The notes under the pieces: generated by a model
Databases searched by the model: none
The model's input: the letters and a program-made list of their open reading frames with translations, nothing else
Told to the model about the DNA's origin: nothing
Shown here: positions 6,481 through 12,891 of the stretch, piece by piece
Position numbering within the stretch: position 1 is the stretch's first letter
Layout of the letters: each line of letters opens with the position of its first letter
Translations under genes and position numbers: made by a program
Source: DATFMP01 sp041477795
GTDB lineage: Bacteria > SAR324 > JACQKK01
NCBI GenBank assembly: GCA_041477795.1
Contig: JBGOUY010000113.1
Location: 1-12,891 of the forward strand
Reading direction: 5' to 3'
Length of the DNA: 12,891 nucleotides

Positions 6481-6662
6481 GCGGGACTCCTGTTGCGGGG
6501 GTGTGCGGCCCGGCACACGCCGCCGCGCTTTGCGACGGATGGCCGGGTACCGCTCCCGGTGTAGCGCGCCCCGTCCGCGGGGGCAAATGCGCGCCGCGCA
6601 CGCTGGCCGCAAGAGCGGGAGCACCGCCCCCGCACCCAGCAGCGCGCCGAGATGCGGGGCGC

Positions 6663-7469
6663 CTACGCCGCTTCGGTGAAGCGGTGGGGAAGCTCCAGCA
6701 GCGTGCCGGGCGACTGGGCCGTTTCCAGCAGGCGCAGGGCGTCGGCGATGACCTGGCGCTGAAGCTCGGCCGCATGGGGCGGGCCGCAGGTGGCGCCGCG
6801 GGGGAACTTGACGATGGCCGCGCGCGGGTAGCCGACCCGCGTGACGCGCTCCGGCAGGTTGGCCAGCCCCACGGTGGGGATGCCGGCCGCTTCGACACCG
6901 CGCTGGATCAGTCCGCCGGACTGATGGCAGATCGGTCAAATGGGCACGTGGAGCAGCACGTCCGTGCACTCCGCGCGCAGGCGCTGCACGACCTGCGGCA
7001 GCGTGTGCTCCACCACCTGGTCGGCCCGCGTGCAATAGCCCGAGATACTGAAGTGCGTCGGCGCCAGCCCGCCGATCAGGCCCTGGGCGGCCAGCTCCTG
7101 CAGCCGCGTGTGGGGGTAGACGCAGTTGAGGTCCGCCTCGGCGCGGGCGTGGTCGAAGTGGTCATGGGCGATGGCGAGGCCCTCCAGCGGCTGGTCGTTG
7201 CGCAGCTCGCGCAGCGTCCAGTCGCCTTCGATGTCCGTAACGCGGAAGGGCGGCTGGTCGCCCGCCACATAGAGCCCGGCGGTGGTCAGGATCGCCACGC
7301 GGCATTGGGCGAGGGGCTTGGCCAGCGGCGTCCAGGGGCTCGCGGGGTTGGTAGGGAAGGGATAGGTCTTGAAGGCGCCCTTCAAGTCCGCCGCCTCCAG
7401 CAGGGGCCGCGCCTCGGCCAGCCAGCGGGGATAGCGGCTGCGGAAGAGCGCCAGATCCATGATCTGCAT
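6663..7469 (-). CDS. GrdB/PrdB-like selenoprotein read through an in-frame TGA
   Basis: This is read as one 268-aa protein with selenocysteine at residue 178, encoded by TGA 6938-6936. Residues 1-177 match the proteobacterial glycine/sarcosine/betaine/D-proline reductase selenoprotein B family: CRVAILTTAGLYVAGDQPPF (56-75), a VTDIEGDW-type strand, a paired-His segment (AHDHFDH), and DLNCVYPHTRLQELAAQGLIG (113-133). After the TGA the same frame continues PICHQSGGLIQRGVEAAGIP and on to VKFPRG, the expected remainder of the family, ending at TAG 6663. The site reads U178-P-I-C181, a UxxC redox motif. A SECIS-like hairpin follows the TGA. Clostridial relatives reduce glycine, betaine or D-proline; the substrate of proteobacterial members is not known to me. 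If TGA is a true stop, this is instead a broken gene. Confidence 0.88.
6907..6925 (-). promoter_or_regulatory. Bacterial SECIS-like hairpin
   Basis: Read on the minus strand, ATCAGTCC pairs perfectly with GGACTGAT around the loop GGC. The loop begins 18 bases after the TGA. A CTG/CAG pairing beyond small internal bulges could lengthen the stem (to 6930 and 6903). Published bacterial SECIS rules ask for a short hairpin with a loop 16-37 bases after the UGA and a G among the first two loop bases; all are met. It would recruit SelB carrying Sec-tRNA. Confidence 0.8.
6936..6938 (-). other. In-frame TGA read as selenocysteine codon
   Basis: The minus-strand codons around it are CAC GTG CCC ATT TGA CCG ATC TGC CAT. 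Both flanks encode conserved parts of one family in the same frame. The TGA falls where relatives carry a Cys or Sec, three residues before Cys181. Confidence 0.85.
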
Positions 7470-7550
7470 GGGTCGCCAGGCTCCGGTGACGGGGTCAGTG
7501 CGCAGCCGGCCCCGTGCGGCGCGCCGGCAACCTGCCCAGGCTGGCTCAAA

Positions 7551-7566
7551 TTGACCGATCGGTCAA
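7551..7566. promoter_or_regulatory. 16-bp perfect palindrome, TetR-type operator candidate
   Basis: TTGACCGATCGGTCAA is a perfect palindrome in the 93-base spacer upstream of the selenoprotein gene, overlapping the antiporter stop codon at 7563-7565. Its outer arms TTGACC/GGTCAA are those of the RutR operator (TTGACCA-N2-TGGTCAA), and GACCG/CGGTC half-sites are common for TetR-family repressors. Its centre is about 90 bases from the selenoprotein start codon. No TetR gene lies in the window. Confidence 0.6.
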
Positions 7567-9296
7567 GTTCTCGGGGGTTGGCGCGGGGAGGGGTCTTCCA
7601 GCCGCGTGCGGATGCGGGCGAGCTGCATGAAGCGCACGTCGGGCTGCACCTGGTGCCGGTCCAGGACGTAGGAGGCGATCTCGACGGCGGCCTCCAGCTC
7701 GGCGGGCACCACCTTGTCCGCGCCGGCCTGCAGCAGCGCCTTGATGTCGCCCACGTAGCGCGAGCGGATCACGATGTGCAGGTGTGGCGCAATGCGGCGC
7801 GCCGAGAGCGCGGCGCGGATCGCCGCCCCCGGGTCGTTGATCGCGAGCACCAGCTCGTGCGCGCGCTCGGCGCCCACGGCCTCCAGCACCTCAGGGCTGG
7901 AGACGTCGCCGAAGCAGGCCGGCTCGCCCCGGCGGACGGCGTTGCGGACGTTCTCCGCGTTGAGGTCCACCAGGATGTACGGGATGCCCGCCGCGCGCAG
8001 GGAGGCCACCAGCTCCTCCCCGACGACGCCCATGCCGGCCACGATGACGTGATCGGTGAGGCCCTGCAGGGCCCCGCCCTCGCCGGCCTCGGTCACACCC
8101 AGGTACTGCGTGAGCACGCGGATGCGGCCCGCCCCCGCGGCGATGTGCGGGCCGGCGGCCAGGGCCAGCGGGGCGATGAGCATGGACAGGATCGCCGCGG
8201 CGGACAGGTTCGGCACCAGGGACAGGGCGGCCCAGCCGCGATCCACGATGCCCGCGCTCTGCCCGGCGCGCAGCACCACGAAGTAGAACTCCCCGATCTG
8301 CGCCAGCGCCGCGGCGGACAGGATGGACACGCGCGCCGGCAGGCGCATGAACATGCCGGTCAACATCACGACGAGGAACTTGCCGCCGATCAGCGCCACC
8401 AGCAGCCCCAGCACCGGCAGCGGTTGTTCGATAGCCGCCCGGGCGTCCAGCAGCATCCCCACCGAGACGAAGAAGACGCTGGTGAACACCTCGCGGAACG
8501 GGATCAGGTCGGCGAGCGCCTGGTGCCGGTACTCGCTGCCGGCCACCACCAGCCCGGCCATGAACGCCCCCAGCGCCAGCGAGATGCCCGCGCTGGAGAC
8601 GATCCAGGCCGTGCCGATGCACACCAGGAACGTGGAGAGCATGAACAGGTTGCGCTGTCGGGTGCGCGCCACCAGGTGCAGCGCGCGCGGCACGATGAGG
8701 CGCGCGGCGACGAGCACGCCGGCCAGCACGCCCGCTGCCTTGAGCAGCGTCAGCAGCACCTGCATGCCCGAAGCGGTCGTGCCGGCGAGAATCGGGATGG
8801 CGAGCATCATGGGCACCACGCACAGGTCCTGGAACACCAGGATCCCCAGCGTGAGGCGCCCGTGCGGGGCCTCCAGTTCGCCGCGGTCGTTCAGGGCGCG
8901 CAGCACGATGGCCGTGCTGGACACCGCGACCAGGAAGCCCAGGAAGATGGCGCTGGCGGGCGTGAGCCCGAACATGATGGCCAGGCCCATGCTGACCAGG
9001 ATCGTCAGCCCCATCTGCAGCGTGCCGCCGATCAGGATCGGCTGCCACAGGCGGCGCAGGCGCCCCAGGGAGAGCTCCAGGCCGATGCCGAAGAGCAGCA
9101 GCACCACGCCCACCTCGGCCAGCACCTCCACCTGGGGCAGGTCGTGGATGAGCCCGAAGCCGTGCGGCCCCACCAGCGTGCCGGCCACGATGAAGCCGGC
9201 GATGGGCGGAATGCCGGCTTTCTGCAGCACGGCCACCACCGCTACCGCCACGGCGAAGATCACGACCAGGTCGTGCAGGAAGGCAAGCTCACCCAT
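7563..9296 (-). CDS. CPA2-family cation/proton antiporter with C-terminal nucleotide-binding (RCK/TrkA-N) domain
   Basis: The predicted protein has 577 aa and belongs to the Kef/YbaL-type branch of the CPA2 family, exchanging K+ or Na+ for H+ across the inner membrane. Residues 1 to about 385 form roughly 12 hydrophobic segments. VFQDL (154-158) has the family Gln-Asp pair, with Asp157 the likely ion-binding residue; SSTAIVLR (126-133) and GAFMAGLVVAGSEY (243-256) are also typical. Residues 414 to about 545 form a Rossmann-like domain: VIVAGMGVVGEEL with G421, G423 and G426, then VDLN with acidic D444 after the second strand, which suggests NAD(H) binding. A short Pro/Arg tail follows. No partner KefF/KefG gene is adjacent. 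No strong Shine-Dalgarno precedes the ATG at 9296. Confidence 0.93.
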   Translation of the reverse strand: MGELAFLHDLVVIFAVAVAVVAVLQKAGIPPIAGFIVAGTLVGPHGFGLIHDLPQVEVLAEVGVVLLLFGIGLELSLGRLRRLWQPILIGGTLQMGLTILVSMGLAIMFGLTPASAIFLGFLVAVSSTAIVLRALNDRGELEAPHGRLTLGILVFQDLCVVPMMLAIPILAGTTASGMQVLLTLLKAAGVLAGVLVAARLIVPRALHLVARTRQRNLFMLSTFLVCIGTAWIVSSAGISLALGAFMAGLVVAGSEYRHQALADLIPFREVFTSVFFVSVGMLLDARAAIEQPLPVLGLLVALIGGKFLVVMLTGMFMRLPARVSILSAAALAQIGEFYFVVLRAGQSAGIVDRGWAALSLVPNLSAAAILSMLIAPLALAAGPHIAAGAGRIRVLTQYLGVTEAGEGGALQGLTDHVIVAGMGVVGEELVASLRAAGIPYILVDLNAENVRNAVRRGEPACFGDVSSPEVLEAVGAERAHELVLAINDPGAAIRAALSARRIAPHLHIVIRSRYVGDIKALLQAGADKVVPAELEAAVEIASYVLDRHQVQPDVRFMQLARIRTRLEDPSPRQPPRT

Positions 9297-9454
9297 GGCT
9301 TGAGAACACCGGCAAGGAAAAGGGGTGGTCGGAATTGACGGGATGAAAGGGGGCGCCCGTCACGCCAGAGCCTGAGGCATCATCGGCGCCCAGCGTACGG
9401 CAGGGCGACGAGAGGCACAATAGGGTCGCAGAATGTCCCGCTGCAAGGAGGCCT
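9297..9454. promoter_or_regulatory. Intergenic region with a weak candidate promoter for the antiporter
   Basis: On the minus strand TTGCAG (9446-9441) and TATTGT (9422-9417) are 18 bases apart and could be a weak sigma70 promoter leaving a leader of about 115 bases. Otherwise the antiporter would depend on read-through from the large synthetase gene upstream, which is on the same strand. No hairpin with a T-run separates the two. Confidence 0.25.
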
Positions 9455-12310
9455 TCAAGGTTGAGCCGGCTGGTCGCGCAGGTCGGGCTCGCCCAACCGC
9501 TGCAGGATGGCGGCTCGCACCCGGTCGCGCAGGGCCAGCGCGGCGTTCCAGCCGCTGCCCTCCGGCGCCAGCGGCGCGCCGATCTCCACGGTGATGCGGC
9601 TGCGGCGGGGCAGCCACTGTCCGTCGCGCAGCAGCGAGCGCGTGCCGCGCAGCACCACCGGCACGACGGGCGCGCCGGCCTCCACGGCGGCCTGGAAGGC
9701 CCCCATGTGGAAGGGCAGCAGGCCCGGCTGGCGCAAGAATGTGCCCTCGGGGAAGTACACGAGCGAGCGCCCCGCGGCGAGGGCGGCGGAGACCCGGCGC
9801 GCATCCTCCACGCCGCGCTGGCGGTCGAAGCGTTCCACGAATTCGGTGGCCAAGCCGCGCAGGAAGGGCCGCGAGAGCCAGTGCCCGGCCAGCTCCGCCT
9901 TGGCCACGAAGCTCCACGCGCCCGGCAGGCCCTCGAGCAGCATCAGCGCGTCGAGGTAGCTGGCGTGGTTGACGGCCAGCACGAAGGGCCGCCCGCGCGG
10001 CAAGTGCTCTCGCCCGTGCACGCTGGGCCGCACGCCCAGCGCCCCCAGCAGCAGCCGCGCCGCGCCGCGCACCAGGGCGAAGCTCCAGGCGGGCCTGGGC
10101 AGCAGGCACACGATGAGCCAGGTCGGCGGGGCCAGCAGCGCCAGCAGCGCCCAGGCGTAGCCCCCATAGGCCAGGCCCGCGGCCAGGCGGCCTGTGCGGC
10201 GCGCCTGCGGAGCCAGCCCGGCCAGCCACAGGCGCAGCACCTGCAGCCACACCGCGCGCCTACCGGCGTGCGTGGTGCCACGTTCGTACAGCTCGCGGCT
10301 GGAGGCGCGGCGGATCTTGCCGCTGGAGGTCTTGGGCACCGTGTGCGGCGGGGCCAGCATCACGTCGTCCAGCGTGGTTCCCAGCAGATCCACCGCCAGC
10401 GCATCGATGCGCTGGCGCAGCTCGTCCAGGCGCAGGGGATCGTCCTCGCGCGTCTCGGCCAGCGCCACCAGGCGCTCGGTGCCGGTGCGGGTGTCCGTGC
10501 TGCCGAACACGGCCACGCAGCCCTTGCGGATGCCCGCCAGCTCCCCGATCGCCTCCTCCAGCTCGTGAGGATAGATGTTGCGCCCGGCGCGGATGATGAT
10601 GTCCTTGCGGCGGCCGGTGAGGAAGACGTCGCCGCCCGCGACGTAGGCCATGTCGCCCGAATCCAGCCACTCGCCGTGCAGCAGGGCCTTGGTATCCGCC
10701 GCGTTGCGGTAGTAGCCGCTGGTGGCCGAGGGACCCTTGAATTCGAGCCGCCCTTCCTCCCGCTCGCCCAGCTCCTGGCCCGCCTCGTTGACGATGCGCA
10801 CCTCGTGACCCGGCAGCGGCAAGCCGCAGGCCACAAATTCCAGCGCGGACGCGCTGCCGTCCGCGACGGGCTGGGCCCGTCCGGAGCGGTCCAGCACGGC
10901 GCGGTCGATGCGGTCCACCAGCGGCCCGCGCCCGTGCGGGGGGAAGGCCAGGCCCACCGAGCATTCCGCCAGCCCGTAGACCGGCGTCATGGCCTCGGGC
11001 CGCAGGCCGTAGCGCGCGAAGCGCTCCTGGAAGCGCCGCAGCGTGCTGGGGATGACGGGCTCGGCGCCGTTGAAGGCGATGCGCCAGGAGCTCAAGTCGA
11101 GCCCCTCGAGCTGGTCGTCGCGCACGCGCTTGAGGCACAGTTCGTAGGCGAAGTTGGGCCCGCCGGAGAGCGTGCCGCGATGCTCGTGGATGGCCCACAG
11201 CCAGCGCTCCGGCCGTGCCAGGAAGGCGAGCGGAGACATGAGGAAGAGCGGCACGGAGAAGTACATGCTGCCCAGCCAGGCGCCGATCAGCCCCATGTCG
11301 TGGTAGAGCGGCAGCCAGCTCACGAACACGTCGCGGGAACCGACCTGCAGCGTGTGGCCCATCGCGCGGATGTTGGCGAGCAGGTTGTCGTGCGTGAGGA
11401 TCACGCCCTTGGGCGCGCCGGTGCTGCCGGAGGTGTACTGCAGGTGGGCGATGTCCCCGGGCTGGCCCGTGGTGTGGGGCAGGCTTGCGGCGTCCCCCAG
11501 CAGTTCCTCGGGCGTCACGATGTCGCGCAGGGAGAGCACCTGCATGCGCAGCAGCCGCGCGGCGGTCTTGGCCTGGGGCACGGTGATCAGGATGGCCGTG
11601 CGCGCGTTGTCCAGGATGCGCGCGTGGCGCCGCAGGTGATCCTCGATGTGGGAGGGCCGCGCGGGCGGGTAGATCGGCAGCGGCACGCCGCCGGCCAGCA
11701 GCACGCCGAGGAAGCTGTGGAAGTACTCCAGCGCCGTGGGCAGCATGATCGCCACCGGCTGCCCCGGCTGCAGGTCGCGCGCGCGCAGGCCCGCCGCGAT
11801 GCGCCGGGAGTCGGCCAGCAGCGCGCCGTAGGTCATCACCTGCGTCGGGCCGTCCTCGGAGAGCAGCGTCACGTGCGGCCGATCGGCGTGGGCGGCGATG
11901 TGCCACTCCAGCACCTCGATCAGGGTGCGCGCGCGCTCCGGCAGCTCGTCCACGGCGGACAGGGCGGCGGCATCGCGCGCGTGCGGCGCGGCCGCGCGCG
12001 GGGCCGCGCCACCACTGGGCCGCGCCGCCTCCAGCGCCCGCATCAGCTCCGCCGGGGACTCGGCGGTGGCCATCACCTGCTCGGGCAGGGTCGCACCGAA
12101 GGCCTGCTCGATGCGCAACATCAGCTCCACACGGCTCAGGCTGTCGAAGCCCAGCTCCTGGTCCAGCAGGCTGTCCAGGGAGACGCGCAGGGTGCCGGCC
12201 TTGTGCGGGTGCAGTTCCAGCGCCAGCGCGCGCACGATCTCCAGCAGCGCCGGCGCGGACGTGGGCGGCGCTGCGGCGGACGGGGCGGATGCGGAGGTCG
12301 GCGCGCTCAT
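9455..12310 (-). CDS. Fusion of acyl carrier protein, fatty acyl-AMP ligase and PlsC-type acyltransferase
   Basis: The predicted protein has 951 aa and three modules. Residues ~18-95 are an acyl carrier domain with the phosphopantetheine site ELGFDSL, Ser57. Residues ~125-680 are an adenylating domain: P-loop YTSGSTGAPKG (292-302), WLPLYHDMGLIG (332-343, hallmark of fatty acyl-AMP ligases), YGLAE (445-449), TGRRKD (565-570) and catalytic Lys665 in KTSSGK. Residues ~711-747 are hydrophobic and probably membrane-bound. Residues ~760-945 are a PlsC acyltransferase with NHASYLD (781-787, H782/D787) and FPEGT (853-857). The chain could activate a fatty acid, load it on its own carrier and pass it to a lysophospholipid or similar acceptor. 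Unlike Aas, the carrier is built in and the domain order is reversed. ATG 12310 starts just before the carrier domain. Confidence 0.93.
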   Translation of the reverse strand: MSAPTSASAPSAAAPPTSAPALLEIVRALALELHPHKAGTLRVSLDSLLDQELGFDSLSRVELMLRIEQAFGATLPEQVMATAESPAELMRALEAARPSGGAAPRAAAPHARDAAALSAVDELPERARTLIEVLEWHIAAHADRPHVTLLSEDGPTQVMTYGALLADSRRIAAGLRARDLQPGQPVAIMLPTALEYFHSFLGVLLAGGVPLPIYPPARPSHIEDHLRRHARILDNARTAILITVPQAKTAARLLRMQVLSLRDIVTPEELLGDAASLPHTTGQPGDIAHLQYTSGSTGAPKGVILTHDNLLANIRAMGHTLQVGSRDVFVSWLPLYHDMGLIGAWLGSMYFSVPLFLMSPLAFLARPERWLWAIHEHRGTLSGGPNFAYELCLKRVRDDQLEGLDLSSWRIAFNGAEPVIPSTLRRFQERFARYGLRPEAMTPVYGLAECSVGLAFPPHGRGPLVDRIDRAVLDRSGRAQPVADGSASALEFVACGLPLPGHEVRIVNEAGQELGEREEGRLEFKGPSATSGYYRNAADTKALLHGEWLDSGDMAYVAGGDVFLTGRRKDIIIRAGRNIYPHELEEAIGELAGIRKGCVAVFGSTDTRTGTERLVALAETREDDPLRLDELRQRIDALAVDLLGTTLDDVMLAPPHTVPKTSSGKIRRASSRELYERGTTHAGRRAVWLQVLRLWLAGLAPQARRTGRLAAGLAYGGYAWALLALLAPPTWLIVCLLPRPAWSFALVRGAARLLLGALGVRPSVHGREHLPRGRPFVLAVNHASYLDALMLLEGLPGAWSFVAKAELAGHWLSRPFLRGLATEFVERFDRQRGVEDARRVSAALAAGRSLVYFPEGTFLRQPGLLPFHMGAFQAAVEAGAPVVPVVLRGTRSLLRDGQWLPRRSRITVEIGAPLAPEGSGWNAALALRDRVRAAILQRLGEPDLRDQPAQP

Positions 12311-12455
12311 AAGGCGTCCCGGAAGGCGGGCCAATGCAACGCTTGGCGGATGGACGATCGCTGCCCGCAGCCTAACCAAGTTCGGCGCGCGGGTCTATGC
12401 CCTCCCGGCCGGAGCCGGGGCGGATTGGGGCGCAACTTGAATCCCAGGGAGTGCG

Positions 12456-12602
12456 ATGCAACGTGAGTCCGCCCGCCGTGCGGAGACGGCAATGGATGCC
12501 GGTCCTCAGCCTGCCGCGGGCCAAGCGGGAGCCGATCCGATAAGGCGCATCGTCTGTGCAGGAACGCTGCCGGTGCTGCTGGGCGCCGGGGAGACGATGC
12601 AC
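12456..12602 (+). pseudogene. Possible 5' end of a gene cut by an IS remnant
   Basis: An ORF starts at ATG 12456 with AGGGAG (12446-12451) four bases upstream, divergent from the synthetase fusion gene. Its first roughly 49 codons end where the IS3-like remnant begins. It reads MQRESARRAETAMDAG and later IRRIVCAGTLPVLLGAGE. I recognise no family. It may be a real gene truncated by insertion, or chance. Confidence 0.25.
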
Positions 12603-12749
12603 AACCTTTGGCCAGCAGCACCTCCGCATCATGCAGCTTGCCAATGATCTGCTCGGCTCTGTCCCTGATTCTTGCCATGCCGTTCCTCCTCGATCGGTCC
12701 AGCCTGAACCCTGAGTTGCAAGCTGGATCGATCCAAGGGGGGCAGGTCA
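12603..12749 (-). mobile_element. Degenerate IS3-family insertion sequence end with OrfA N-terminus
   Basis: From ATG 12678 the minus strand encodes MARIRDRAEQIIGKLHDAEV and then LLAKG, closely resembling the first 25 residues of IS3-family OrfA (EEQIIGKLREAEVLLAQG type), the start of its helix-turn-helix. AGGAGG stands shortly before the ATG. At 12749 the minus strand begins TGACCTGCCCCCC, which looks like a terminal inverted repeat, 71 bases before the start codon as expected. After residue 25 the frame carries no transposase sequence, so the rest of the element is lost. No second end is seen, and the element cannot move by itself. Confidence 0.65.
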
Positions 12750-12774
12750 ATCCGGGGGGCGTCGGTGCGACCGC

Positions 12775-12891
12775 CTAAAGCACAGCGGCCGCCACCTGCT
12801 CCAACTCCGCCAGAGCCGATTCCTCGTCGCGGGTAATTACGATGTGTACGATGCGATCCGCCCCGGCGTCGAAGTAGCGCCGGTTACTTCC
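12775..12891 (-). CDS. C-terminus of a luciferase-like (LLM class) flavin-dependent oxidoreductase, partial
   Basis: Only the last 38 codons are inside the window, ending at TAG 12777-12775; the gene continues past the right edge. The fragment reads YFDAGADRIVHIVITRDEES and ends in a helix LAELEQVAAAVL. An (A/Y)-x-x-AG-x-DR-(L/I)-V strand followed by a closing ALAELE helix is typical of the end of LLM-class enzymes, which use FMN or F420. The assignment rests on this short stretch only. The IS remnant lies 25 bases past its stop codon, on the same strand. Confidence 0.5.
   Translation of the reverse strand, partial: GSNRRYFDAGADRIVHIVITRDEESALAELEQVAAAVL

Noticed and set aside
6936..7469. 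Stand-alone 177-aa protein ending at the TGA
   Set aside because: The family continues in the same frame after the TGA, a SECIS-like hairpin follows, and a stop there would delete the conserved redox site.
7470..7550. Sigma54-type promoter before the selenoprotein gene
   Set aside because: GG and GC elements are present around TGGGCAGGTTGC, but their spacing does not match the -24/-12 geometry.
6453..9338. 961-aa plus-strand open frame
   Set aside because: It lies antisense across the selenoprotein and antiporter genes. Its translation is rich in His, Arg, Gln and Gly with no domain, as expected for a GC-rich shadow frame.
9461..12466. 1001-aa plus-strand open frame
   Set aside because: It is the antisense shadow of the ACP-FAAL-PlsC gene, whose minus-strand motifs are unambiguous. 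The plus-strand product is low-complexity Gln/Ala/Arg.
1..12891. CRISPR arrays, tRNA or rRNA genes
   Set aside because: No regularly spaced direct repeats with unique spacers, no cloverleaf and no rRNA-like stretch was seen on reading. The only tandem repeat is the coding PPQ tract.

Overview
The window is about 70% G+C over most of its length and looks like the chromosome of a high-GC Proteobacterium, most likely a betaproteobacterium. This rests on base composition, family content, an IS3-type remnant and GC-rich palindromic repeats; no marker gene is present, so the taxonomy is a guess. If the selenoprotein reading below is right, the host must also encode selenocysteine machinery (selA, selB, selC, selD) outside the window.

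Layout. Bases 1-213 hold palindromic, REP-like repeats. At 373-1059 (+) is an unrecognised protein with a possible doubled PRC-barrel-like core and a Pro-Pro-Gln repeat, behind a good sigma70-type promoter. Bases ~1140-2940 form an islet of clearly lower G+C with four small genes: a 58-aa ORF, a TacT-like GNAT acetyltransferase, an 83-aa basic Gly/Lys-rich protein transcribed divergently from it, and an unrecognised gene overlapping tail-to-tail. No integrase is visible. Next come an aldo/keto reductase (-), a 380-base divergent spacer, and a radical SAM protein (+) with a SPASM-like cysteine-rich C-terminus and no visible precursor peptide.

The centre of interest is 5419-7469 on the minus strand. 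A GrdB/PrdB-like gene appears to stop at a TGA (6936-6938), but the frame continues open for 90 more codons that carry the rest of the family. The TGA sits in a U-P-I-C (UxxC) motif and is followed at the expected distance by a perfect 8-bp hairpin with a GGC loop, matching a bacterial SECIS. The gene is therefore best read as one selenoprotein of 268 aa, which ordinary gene callers would split into two ORFs. A 16-bp perfect palindrome resembling a TetR-family operator lies upstream. Downstream on the same strand is a PLP enzyme of the D-threonine aldolase/D-serine dehydratase family, so the pair may handle D-amino acids or related compounds.

At 7563-9296 (-) is a CPA2-type cation/proton antiporter with a C-terminal nucleotide-binding domain. 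At 9455-12310 (-) is a 951-aa fusion of acyl carrier protein, fatty acyl-AMP ligase and PlsC-type acyltransferase, which could activate, carry and transfer an acyl chain in one polypeptide. The right end holds a possible truncated gene, a degenerate IS3-family end, and the last 38 codons of what looks like a luciferase-like oxidoreductase entering from the right.
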